From positions 1 through 22,977 of the IMG/VR virus record IMGVR_UViG_3300030107_003990: 22,977 bases of DNA. One strand, 5' to 3'. The stretch is from a virus. This document shows, in pieces, positions 8,683 through 13,642 of the stretch (position 1 is its first letter; each line of letters begins with the position of its first letter). The notes beneath the pieces are model-generated. The model saw only the letters and a list, made by a program, of their open reading frames with translations, was not told the origin of the DNA and did no database searches. The position numbers and the translations under genes are program-made.

Positions 8683-8871
8683 TTAATAATCAGAACCCAT
8701 AATGTAATCTACTTCACCATTTTCTACTTTAATTCCATTTTCTTCCGCAATGGTCTTTAAAATCTCATAAAATAGTTCCATCTGCTCTTCATCTACATAT
8801 CGCAAAAGAATCCGTTTTTTGTACCATGTAGGCTCATCATGAGCCATTGGGGATAGGGTTTTAATTGACAT
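8683..8871 (-). CDS. small unknown protein between terminase genes
   Basis: 62 residues from the ATG at 8871, chosen because AAGGAG lies 10 bases before it; a TTG three codons earlier has the ribosome site too close. The protein is acidic, with a helix VDEEQMELFYEILKTIAEEN in its second half followed by GIKVENGEVDYIMGSDY. It overlaps the end of the small-terminase candidate by 11 bases, so the two are probably co-translated. No family is recognised. A packaging accessory role is only a guess from location. Confidence 0.6.
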   Translation of the reverse strand: MSIKTLSPMAHDEPTWYKKRILLRYVDEEQMELFYEILKTIAEENGIKVENGEVDYIMGSDY

Positions 8872-9628
8872 TTCCTGCAATCTCCTTCTTTTGCTCTAAT
8901 TTAACTCTTTTTTCTTCTTTTTCAATTTGATCTACAATTTGGCTTGTCATATCAATTTGCATCGTATCAGTCTGTACTGCTTTTTTAGGCAACATATCTA
9001 ATATTCGTATATATTGTTCTGCGCCTCGAAGCATTGTACCTGGGTCTTCTTTGGTTCTAGCGAGTGTAATTGCATCTGCAATAACGTCTAAAACCTCTCC
9101 TTCTGTGATTCCCTTTTCTTTTAATGCTTTATCTATGCGTTTATCTACCATTTGTTTGATGTTCTCCTGTTTAAATAGTCGTTTGGCAGTAATATCAGGA
9201 CGTTTTTGGTCGGGACGATACGCTTGTCCGATGATTGACCAATCAATGGGGCTACCACCAAGTAGCATTCGGGTATAGATGTCGATAGCTCGTTGAGTCC
9301 TAGCGTGTTTTCCTTCGATGTACTGGAATGAAGCACTGGATACTGTTGCGTAATTACCTGATGCCCGTCTAGGTTCGTATAATAACTTACCTGTGCTTGT
9401 AAGCCACATCCTCCCGAAGGCAAATTGCAGTTCAATGCTATTCTTATATTCATTACGGGCGATACATTCTGCGATATAGCCATCATCGGAAAGACCAAAA
9501 TCCCCCGCAACGCAATCTTTCCAATACTTATACGAAATATCCCTCTCATCTGCTTCTTTCTTGGTATAGACAGGATAGGTCATATCCTCATAATTATTAA
9601 CTTTAAGTCTTCTAGTTAAATAATCCAT
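8861..9628 (-). CDS. probable terminase small subunit
   Basis: 255 residues upstream of the large terminase. The C-terminal half has a helical block typical of small terminases: DITAKRLFKQENIKQMVDKR, then IDKALKEKGITEGEVLDVIA, then helices with EQYIRILDMLPKK and a charged tail. The motif order (HTH-like segment with a run of basic residues, then KGIT-x-x-x-V-L) is common in terminase small subunits that recognise packaging sites. The N-terminal 130 residues are longer than usual and unassigned. The ATG at 9628 has no ribosome site and sits directly beside an AT-rich palindromic block, so transcription may start very close to it. Confidence 0.7.
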   Translation of the reverse strand: MDYLTRRLKVNNYEDMTYPVYTKKEADERDISYKYWKDCVAGDFGLSDDGYIAECIARNEYKNSIELQFAFGRMWLTSTGKLLYEPRRASGNYATVSSASFQYIEGKHARTQRAIDIYTRMLLGGSPIDWSIIGQAYRPDQKRPDITAKRLFKQENIKQMVDKRIDKALKEKGITEGEVLDVIADAITLARTKEDPGTMLRGAEQYIRILDMLPKKAVQTDTMQIDMTSQIVDQIEKEEKRVKLEQKKEIAGNVN

Positions 9629-9634
9629 AAGAAC

Positions 9635-9712
9635 TACAGTATATACACTGTACAGTATTATTATACATAGTATAATAATACAGTTTATATACTGTACTGT
9701 ATATATACTGTA
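9635..9712. promoter_or_regulatory. AT-rich dyad block with repeated TACTGTA motif
   Basis: Two 24-bp arms (9635-9658 and 9689-9712) are inverted copies with 22 of 24 matching positions. Between them GTATTATTATAC, ATA, GTATAATAATAC form a perfect 12-bp inverted repeat (9655-9681). TACAGTA or its complement TACTGTA occurs at 9635, 9651, 9690, 9695 and 9706. The block abuts the start of the small-terminase gene, and a TATACT sequence (minus strand) lies 9 bases before that ATG, so it may be an operator-promoter for the late operon. The halves resemble LexA sites, but CTGT-N8-ACAG spacing is not present. Confidence 0.6.
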
Positions 9713-9731
9713 TAAAAAACAACCGATTCAC

Positions 9732-9956
9732 CTAGTTCTGCAAGTCTTTTTTTAAAAAATTTTCAAATTTTATTTCGTAGTCGTCTTTTTGCATTTCAAT
9801 CAGAGACTCAATTTGCATTTCCGCTTCGATATAATCTCTTAAAAACAGGAAATCATCAATATTGTTATTATCCAATGTAACTGTGATCCATTTATCCTTA
9901 TCTGTATCCCATTTGGTTAACATACCTGTAATAGGGTTATAATACTTTTTTGACAT
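9732..9956 (-). CDS. hypothetical protein
   Basis: 74 residues: MSKKYYNPITGMLTKWD, a short strand region, then an acidic helix (about 33-72) with LFLRDYIEAEMQIESLIEMQ and a basic end. No family recognised. The ATG has no clear ribosome site. It is the first gene of the leftward block and is separated from the terminase genes by the dyad block, so it may be transcribed separately as an early or regulatory gene. Whether it is truly expressed is moderately uncertain. Confidence 0.5.
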   Translation of the reverse strand: MSKKYYNPITGMLTKWDTDKDKWITVTLDNNNIDDFLFLRDYIEAEMQIESLIEMQKDDYEIKFENFLKKDLQN

Positions 9957-10050
9957 AGCAGAAAATAGAAGTTGCAGTACCTTTCGCTCTACCCACTTTT
10001 AAAAATTTGTTGTAGAATGCGTGGGGGAGATATACAGTACCCCTACCCCC

Positions 10051-10213
10051 TTTAAGTTGGGCATAGCCCTTATGTATTATGTTGAGTTTCGCTATGCTGT
10101 TCAAATGCCTTTCATTATACTGCCATACAGTAGCATTTGAAGTGTCTCAACACCGCATACCGCAACACAACATAATACCTACAGTATAGTGACCAGGCTA
10201 TACCAAACTTAAA
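10051..10213. repeat. hierarchical inverted repeat, about 160 bp
   Basis: Three nested pairs of arms share roughly one centre. The outer pair is 10051-10068 with 10196-10213 (16 of 18 positions match). The middle pair is GTATTATGTTG (10074-10084) with CAACATAATAC (10168-10178), perfect; the similarity continues inward for about a dozen more bases with mismatches. The inner pair is TTCAAATGC (10100-10108) with GCATTTGAA (10133-10141), perfect. A TACTG/CAGTA dyad sits at the middle. Read as RNA on either strand it would fold into one long imperfect rod; as DNA it could be an origin or a multi-site operator. The symmetry is seen; the function is unknown. Confidence 0.7.
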
Positions 10214-10228
10214 GATGGTACGCCCTCG

Positions 10229-10257
10229 TTGTGGTGGCGCTTGCGCCACTGTACATA
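10229..10257 (+). promoter_or_regulatory. possible early promoter with hairpin in its spacer
   Basis: TTGTGG (10229-10234), a 17-base spacer and TACATA (10252-10257) have sigma70-like spacing, though both boxes are imperfect. The spacer contains GTGGCGC-TT-GCGCCAC (10234-10249), a GC-rich perfect dyad that stands out in this AT-rich DNA and could be an operator. The first rightward gene begins 28 bases after the -10 candidate. Confidence 0.35.
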
Positions 10258-10284
10258 ATAATAACATAACAAAGGAGTATTACA

Positions 10285-10692
10285 ATGAATAATAATGATA
10301 ACAGAACATCCGTTTCTTTCTCAATTCGTAACCAAGGCAAACTCAGAAAAGGTAAGAGATATGATAAAATCTCTATAACTGATGAGTTTGAGGGCTATAG
10401 AGATTTCATCTCTCAACTTGAGGCTGGTGTTGAAACTGCTGTTGAGTTTGCCAAGTATATTGCTAAAGAGGCAACTAACCTCACAGTTTGGCATAATAAT
10501 GATGCTGATGATGCACGCCAAACTGCTGAAGAAATTCACGCGTTGCTTAAATGGAAAGGCGACATCTACGAAACTACAGTTGATGTTGACGATGTCGAGC
10601 AAGATGTTACCAGAGCATCTCGTTATGAGAGCCAAGGTGTTTCTTCCAAGCGTCTCTTATCAGCATTTGCTGGTGTTTTACAGGAGAGATAA
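10285..10692 (+). CDS. hypothetical early protein
   Basis: 135 residues from an ATG with a strong AAAGGAG site. The N-terminal 20 residues are basic (SIRNQGKLRKGKRYDK); the rest is acidic and mainly helical, with DFISQLEAGVETAVEFAKYI and DVDDVEQDVTRASRYE. No family is recognised. Its codons are somewhat less AT-biased than its neighbours. As the first gene after the divergent control region with a strong ribosome site, it is probably an abundant early protein; regulator or host-takeover roles are possible but unsupported. A 16-bp hairpin follows the stop. Confidence 0.8.
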   Translation: MNNNDNRTSVSFSIRNQGKLRKGKRYDKISITDEFEGYRDFISQLEAGVETAVEFAKYIAKEATNLTVWHNNDADDARQTAEEIHALLKWKGDIYETTVDVDDVEQDVTRASRYESQGVSSKRLLSAFAGVLQER

Positions 10693-10701
10693 TTCCTCCA
10701 T

Positions 10702-10738
10702 ATAGATACACTCAGTCCTAGTGATTGGGTGTATCTAT
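10702..10738 (+). terminator. long hairpin after the first early gene
   Basis: ATAGATACAC (10702-10711) pairs perfectly with GTGTATCTAT (10729-10738). Six further inner pairs (two of them G-U) extend it to about 16 bp with a five-base loop. There is no T tract after it, so it may be a processing or 3'-protection hairpin as much as a terminator. Confidence 0.5.
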
Positions 10739-10761
10739 TAATCCCTACATTTAAAAAATTG

Positions 10762-10937
10762 TAATTAAAAAGACCTACTTTGGAAAGCATTCGTATAAAA
10801 TCGATGTAACCATATAAATCATAGGATGACCATTAAGGTGGATGTATAAATGCAATATACACTATGCACAGAATAGTGCGACAGAGATATTTATTTAATG
10901 ATAAAAGCTTCAGGCTAAACTAGCGTCTTTTTAATTA
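10762..10937 (+). ncRNA. candidate structured RNA 1
   Basis: The region is closed by a perfect 13-bp inverted repeat: TAATTAAAAAGAC (10762-10774) with GTCTTTTTAATTA (10925-10937). Internal hairpins include CAT-T-CG/CGATG around TATAAAAT (10788-10806), ACC/GGT (10829-10839) and CACTAT/ATAGTG around GCACAGA (10860-10878). There is no credible reading frame inside. A ribosome site and a tiny membrane-peptide gene begin 13 bases after it, so it could be a free RNA or a structured leader. It shares the GTATAAAATC loop with candidate RNA 2. The structure was found by eye, not by computed folding. Confidence 0.6.
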
Positions 10938-10958
10938 TTAACAACTAAAAGGAGTACA

Positions 10959-11051
10959 ATGATGAATTTAGGACAAATATTCGTTTTAGCATTAGCTATT
11001 ATATACTGTATTTCAGTGTTAATAGCACTAAAGAAATCCTCTACTAAATAG
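10959..11051 (+). CDS. 30-residue single-pass membrane peptide
   Basis: ATG ATG start with an AAAAGGAG site five bases before it. The product begins MMNLGQIFVLALAIIY, continues CISVLIALKK and ends SSTK: a hydrophobic helix (about 4-24) followed by lysines, so the positive C-terminus probably stays in the cytoplasm. Such peptides in phages can act on the host membrane, in superinfection exclusion, or as holin-like factors; none of these is shown. It lies between candidate structured RNAs 1 and 2. The good ribosome site and clean membrane helix make it credible despite its length. Confidence 0.65.
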   Translation: MMNLGQIFVLALAIIYCISVLIALKKSSTK

Positions 11052-11062
11052 AGGTAATAAAT

Positions 11063-11220
11063 AATAAAAAGCAACAAGTAAGGCTCGTACGAGATAACAT
11101 CAATGCTCTTTGTATAAAATCAAAGAGGACCTGAGATATGGAATGCGCATTCTTGCTCTCTTAACCTATAGGGTAAGCCCGAGGATTAGGGGGACGACTA
11201 CCTAAAAGTTGCTTTTTATT
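11063..11220 (+). ncRNA. candidate structured RNA 2
   Basis: Closed by a perfect 13-bp inverted repeat: AATAAAAAGCAAC (11063-11075) with GTTGCTTTTTATT (11208-11220). Inside are CTCTTTG/CAAAGAG around a TATAAAAT loop (11106-11127), the self-complementary GAATGCGCATTC (11141-11152), ACC-TATA-GGGT near 11164, and CTCGTACGAG near 11084. The enclosed part is noticeably richer in G and C than the surrounding DNA, as expected for a folded RNA. It sits 26 bases upstream of a small membrane-protein gene. The architecture, and the TATAAAAT loop with its G and C borders, match candidate RNA 1. Confidence 0.65.
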
Positions 11221-11246
11221 TAATCACAAATAAAAAAGGAGTAGAA

Positions 11247-11462
11247 ATGATAATACTAGGATATATAGCAGTTGGATTACTTTATGTGATCTGTGGAATG
11301 TTTGCATTCCAACTATGGAGAGATAGGAAAGAATTATTTAATATACCAAGATGGCAAGATAATCTAATCAGTAGAAGTGAATCAGACCAACTTGAACTTG
11401 AAAGAGAAGTAGAGTTATTTAATAAGACATTTATGAAGAATTATAATAAGAACTATAATTAA
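11247..11462 (+). CDS. small membrane protein with charged tail
   Basis: 71 residues from an ATG with AAAAAGGAG upstream. A transmembrane helix at residues 2-22 (IILGYIAVGLLYVICGMFAF) is followed by a charged cytoplasmic-style region with ESDQLELEREVELF, which could form a coiled coil. No family is recognised. It follows candidate RNA 2, just as the 30-residue membrane peptide follows candidate RNA 1, so RNA plus membrane protein may be a repeated arrangement. Confidence 0.7.
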   Translation: MIILGYIAVGLLYVICGMFAFQLWRDRKELFNIPRWQDNLISRSESDQLELEREVELFNKTFMKNYNKNYN

Positions 11463-11482
11463 TCTTATCGTATCCTCCTTCA

Positions 11483-11519
11483 AGGGCAGTTGTGGACTCC
11501 GCAAGAAAGCAACTGCCCT
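11483..11519 (+). terminator. 10-bp hairpin, terminator-like
   Basis: AGGGCAGTTG (11483-11492) pairs perfectly with CAACTGCCCT (11510-11519) around a 17-base loop and is followed by the pyrimidine-rich CCTCTCTTT. It lies between two small genes and could end the upstream message or cap the leader of the next gene. Confidence 0.55.
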
Positions 11520-11549
11520 CCTCTCTTTAATAAAGAAAAAAGGTTAAAA

Positions 11550-11762
11550 ATGAAATATATAATATGTTTATTTATAATGTCTTGTTCTTCGACAAATATA
11601 GTTAGTAAAGTAGTTGTTGATAGGTTCGACAAGGCTCATATTTATAATAAAGAACCAAAAAAAGATAAAACAGTATTATATTGCCAAGTTCATTATGAAT
11701 GGGAAACAATCAGATTTTATTACACTGATACAGGAATAAAATACTGGATTAGAAAAAATTAA
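11550..11762 (+). CDS. possible small lipoprotein
   Basis: 70 residues from the ATG at 11550 (MKYIICLFIMSCSSTN). A short hydrophobic stretch ends in I-M-S-C, an acceptable lipobox with Cys12 as the lipidated residue. The rest (about 58 residues) is basic and strand-like, with CQVHYEWETIRFYYTDTG near the end. In-frame codons exist back to 11490 but lie inside a hairpin and lack a ribosome site; AAGG upstream of 11550 is only moderate. A lipoprotein from a phage could act in superinfection exclusion or lysis; this is inference. Confidence 0.6.
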   Translation: MKYIICLFIMSCSSTNIVSKVVVDRFDKAHIYNKEPKKDKTVLYCQVHYEWETIRFYYTDTGIKYWIRKN

Positions 11763-11795
11763 AGATTTTCATAACAAAACAGAAAGGAGTTCACA

Positions 11796-12461
11796 TTGAA
11801 GTATAGAATTTGCGCTTTAAGTGAATTAGTTAATAGTCCATATAATCCCCCACAACGAACGGATAAAGGGATTTCTGCCTTAGTGTCAAATATAAGGAAG
11901 AATGGATTATTGCAACCTATCGTAGTTGCTGATAAAATGACTATTATTGATGGTCATAGAAGAAGATCAGCGCTAGAACGGATAGCGAAAACTGATGGCA
12001 TCAAACCAAGTGAAGTAAAAGTATCAATTGTTCAGCATAATAGTACATCTGAAGAATTATACGATGCTTTATTTATATCATCTAACAAAGATACTATGCT
12101 ATTAAATGGTCATCAATATCTTTGGAGATATATGAAAGGTGCTGAAATACCTAAAACACATCTTAGCAGAATTAAAAAGCTTGAGAAATGGTTAGGTAAA
12201 AAATATGCAACAGGTATGTTTCGCAGAATATTGGACAATGGTCATTCTGCAAATACATATCAAATGTGTATTGGTGTCTATAGAACTTATACTAATAAGA
12301 CAACTAGCTCCCATATGAGAAAAGTAGCTTATTACTTATTAAATGTAGAGAACTGTTTCAGGGTTAAAGCAGCAATTGCTAATTATATCCCTGTTAATAC
12401 ACTTGTTAAATGTGTTAACGATAAAAAACAGATTATTACTGAGTTCTCTATTGGTAATTAA
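11796..12461 (+). CDS. ParB/Srx-domain protein (short)
   Basis: 221 residues from a TTG start with an ideal AAAGGAG six bases before it. The N-terminal 60 residues carry the ParB-like fold: the phosphoribosyl-type segment NIRKNGLLQPIVV (32-44) and IIDGHRRRSAL (50-60), the conserved G-H-R-R box. The remainder is helical and basic (SRIKKLEKWLGKKYATGMF), so DNA binding is likely. ParB-domain proteins act in partition, transcription control or as nucleases; phage versions are poorly defined. A second, larger ParB-domain gene starts at 13997. Structured non-coding DNA begins immediately at its stop. Confidence 0.75.
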   Translation: MKYRICALSELVNSPYNPPQRTDKGISALVSNIRKNGLLQPIVVADKMTIIDGHRRRSALERIAKTDGIKPSEVKVSIVQHNSTSEELYDALFISSNKDTMLLNGHQYLWRYMKGAEIPKTHLSRIKKLEKWLGKKYATGMFRRILDNGHSANTYQMCIGVYRTYTNKTTSSHMRKVAYYLLNVENCFRVKAAIANYIPVNTLVKCVNDKKQIITEFSIGN

Positions 12462-12561
12462 TAGCCTATCATATTTCCTGCGACTAACGCCACCACCGAG
12501 TTTGCAAGTTGCAACAGCGAGGAGTGTTAGCGTATACAGTTAAAATTAAATGATAGGCTAT
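12461..12561 (+). ncRNA. candidate structured RNA 3
   Basis: Closed by a perfect 12-bp inverted repeat: ATAGCCTATCAT (12461-12472) with ATGATAGGCTAT (12550-12561). Internal pairs include CTAAC/GTTAG and TTGCA-AGT-TGCAA. The first arm starts at the stop codon of the ParB-like gene, so it may also shape the 3' end of that message. The interior has no ribosome site or sensible frame. It is followed directly by candidate RNA 4. Confidence 0.6.
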
Positions 12562-12565
12562 ATAT

Positions 12566-12797
12566 TTAACTATGCAGAGGGAGCTGGGTAAACCAGAGTA
12601 GTGGATAATCATATTTATTATCGTAGAAATACACAATGGCAAGATGGGTGGAGATGTACCACTATATCGGCTGATAATAAAATGATTATAAATAAAGTGA
12701 CTGAGTGTCCGAATTGCTGAAGTTTTGGGAAGCACACTTCTTTATTTAGGTTGTGGTGGACTAGGTTGAAAAACACTAGTCGTGTACGCATAGTTAA
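12566..12797 (+). ncRNA. candidate structured RNA 4
   Basis: Closed by a perfect 10-bp inverted repeat: TTAACTATGC (12566-12575) with GCATAGTTAA (12788-12797); five further flanking bases on each side are nearly complementary. Internal pairs include CTGG/CCAG, GATAAT/ATTATC around CATATTT, AAATAAAG/CTTTATTT and GACTAG/CTAGTC. At about 230 nt it is the longest of the set. An intrinsic terminator follows within a few bases, as expected for a separate transcript. A 39-codon GTG frame (12601-12720) ending in C-P-N-C runs through it but lacks a ribosome site. Confidence 0.6.
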
Positions 12798-12801
12798 TAA
12801 T

Positions 12802-12846
12802 AGTGGGGGTTGTTTTAAGAGTTCAGCCCCCACTTATAATTTTTAA
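12802..12846 (+). terminator. intrinsic terminator
   Basis: AGTGGGGG and CCCCCACT pair perfectly around a loop of about 18 bases, and ATAATTTTT follows. This is the clearest intrinsic terminator in the window. It ends the transcript containing candidate RNAs 3 and 4 just before the winged-helix gene, whose ribosome site begins about 10 bases later. Confidence 0.75.
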
Positions 12847-12865
12847 TAACAACAAGGAGTAAATA

Positions 12866-13129
12866 ATGTACTATAACACAACAAGTGAAACTGGTGATAA
12901 CTTAAAAGAATCACATAAAAAAGCAGAATCACAACAACAAAAAGTTCTTGATTATTTTAGAAATAATGGAGAATCAACTCCGTCTAAAGTAGCTTCAAAG
13001 TTAAATTTACTAATTACTTCTGCTAGAAGATGTATTACAGACTTAACTAAAGATGGCTATCTTGAAAAGACAGAAAAAAAAGTAACTGGTATGTATGGTA
13101 AACCAGAATATGTCTGGAAATTATGGTAA
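12866..13129 (+). CDS. winged helix-turn-helix DNA-binding protein
   Basis: 87 residues from an ATG with an AAGGAG site. After a polar N-terminus, residues 24-87 form a winged-helix domain: QQQKVLDYFRNNGESTPSKV (helix 1 and helix 2), LNLLITSARRCITDLTKDGY (recognition helix) and LEKTEKKVTGMYGKPEYVWKLW (wing and last strand). This pattern, P-S-K-V then I-T-S-A-R-R-x-I-x-x-L, is typical of small phage wHTH proteins that control gene order or load replication factors. It could bind the 33-bp repeats about 340 bases downstream, or the TACTGTA motifs; neither is shown. Confidence 0.75.
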   Translation: MYYNTTSETGDNLKESHKKAESQQQKVLDYFRNNGESTPSKVASKLNLLITSARRCITDLTKDGYLEKTEKKVTGMYGKPEYVWKLW

Positions 13130-13148
13130 ATTGTAAATGTTAGCTAAT

Positions 13149-13264
13149 GGGATGGGTTTCTGAGATTAAAACTCAGGGTCTGATGAAACATCGGTTGAAG
13201 GACAAATCAAATAAGTTAAGAGGTAGGTGTGCATCACTTTGTGCTTAACTGCAAAACTCATCCC
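13149..13264 (+). ncRNA. candidate structured RNA 5
   Basis: Closed by an 11-bp stem, GGGATGGGTTT (13149-13159) with AAACTCATCCC (13254-13264), one pair being G-U. Internal hairpins are CTGAG/CTCAG (13160-13176), GATG-AAA-CATC near 13181 and AGTTAAG/CTTAACT (13214-13250). That makes a closing stem with three arms, like a compact multibranch RNA of 116 nt. No plausible reading frame was seen. The G-U compensation in the closing stem suggests selection on RNA pairing, not DNA symmetry. Confidence 0.65.
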
Positions 13265-13279
13265 TTCTATTATTTATAC

Positions 13280-13459
13280 TAAAAAACAAGATAGGCGTGT
13301 ACCCAGAGCGTAAATAGTCAGGCTGGGGGCTGGACCATAAGAACAGTTTCTGAGCTATGTTCTATCTTTAATAAAAGACGAAATCAAAGTCCATAGCGCC
13401 CGTAAGGGAACAGAGTCCTGATTAAGCAAGAACCTGGCTGAAATGTCTTGCTCGTTTTT
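13280..13459 (+). ncRNA. candidate structured RNA 6 with alternative terminator
   Basis: Nested pairs: TAGTCAGG (13315-13322) with CCTGATTA (13417-13424, one G-U), GGGC with GCCC (13398-13401), TGGAC (13331-13335) with GTCCA (13389-13393), and AGAACA with TGTTCT (13340-13363). CCC-GTAA-GGG (13399-13408) has a GNRA-type loop. TCTTG (13446-13450) can pair either with CAAGA at 13287 to close the whole element or with GCAAGA at 13426 to make a terminator. The enclosed part is clearly richer in GC than its flanks. A regulated leader or an independent ornate RNA are both possible. Confidence 0.6.
13425..13459 (+). terminator. intrinsic terminator at end of candidate RNA 6
   Basis: AGCAAGA (13425-13431) pairs with TCTTGCT (13446-13452) around a 14-base loop, followed by CGTTTTT. 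The 3' arm can alternatively pair with the 5' end of candidate RNA 6, which would disrupt the terminator. Confidence 0.6.
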
Positions 13460-13470
13460 ATAAATTTACA

Positions 13471-13558
13471 AAATAGGACATTTTTGACCTATTTATATGT
13501 GCTAAAGAGGACATTTTTGTCCTGTTGACGCATACTATAGGTGACATTTTTGTCATCT
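13471..13558. repeat. three iteron-like hairpins at exact 33-bp spacing
   Basis: GACATTTTTG begins at 13477, 13510 and 13543, a spacing of exactly 33 bp twice. Each copy is the centre of a different dyad: AAATAGG/CCTATTT (13471-13494, one A-A mismatch inside), AGGACA/TGTCCT (13508-13523) and AGGTGACA/TGTCATCT (13539-13558, one G-T). All three have a TTTT loop. The arms differ but complement each other, so symmetry is conserved more than sequence. As DNA this is an operator or iteron array on one helix face; as RNA it is three stacked hairpins. It lies between candidate RNA 6 and the next gene. Confidence 0.75.
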
Positions 13559-13642
13559 TGAAATTTTCATAAGTGTAATAAAACAATGTATTTATGCAAA
13601 TTTACCCTCTCTAATATCTATACATAAAAAAAGGAAAATAAA

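Larger units (their letters stand above)
9957..10284. other. divergent intergenic region
   Basis: 328 bases without a convincing gene, between the leftward and rightward blocks. It holds a G tract and C tracts (GGGGG at 10023-10027, CCCC at 10040-10043 and CCCCC at 10046-10050), a nested inverted repeat, three TACAGTA motifs (10033, 10126, 10180), a GC-rich hairpin and a possible rightward promoter. It is the natural place for divergent promoters and possibly a replication origin. Confidence 0.8.

Noticed and set aside
9635-9712. LexA (SOS) box
   Set aside because: CTGT and ACAG half-sites are present, but none are in the inward-facing CTGT-N8-ACAG arrangement; most are direct repeats or face outward.
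11490-11549. N-terminal extension of the lipoprotein gene
   Set aside because: It would start within the loop of a 10-bp hairpin with no ribosome site, while the ATG at 11550 gives a proper signal peptide.
12601-12720. 39-codon plus-strand frame from GTG, ending in C-P-N-C
   Set aside because: No ribosome site within range, and the stretch lies within the nested pairs of candidate RNA 4. The C-P-N-C end resembles the zinc proteins, so it is kept here as a note, but evidence for translation is too weak.
12484-12833. Two minus-strand frames of 71 and 83 codons in the non-coding region
   Set aside because: No ribosome sites, low-complexity hydrophobic translations, opposite strand to all neighbours, and they overlap candidate RNAs 3 and 4 and the terminator.
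13176-13206. CTGATGA followed by GAA, suggestive of a hammerhead ribozyme in candidate RNA 5
   Set aside because: Stem II would be only AAC/GTT, the residue after GAA is G where A is expected, and no cleavage triplet between two suitable stems could be placed.
10762-13459. tRNA genes or a group I intron
   Set aside because: No GGTTCGAATC-type T loop, acceptor with CCA, or group I core pairing was found by eye, and no interrupted gene is present.
13471-13558. CRISPR-like array
   Set aside because: The 33-bp period has only a 10-base constant core, the arms differ in each unit, and there are no spacers or cas genes.
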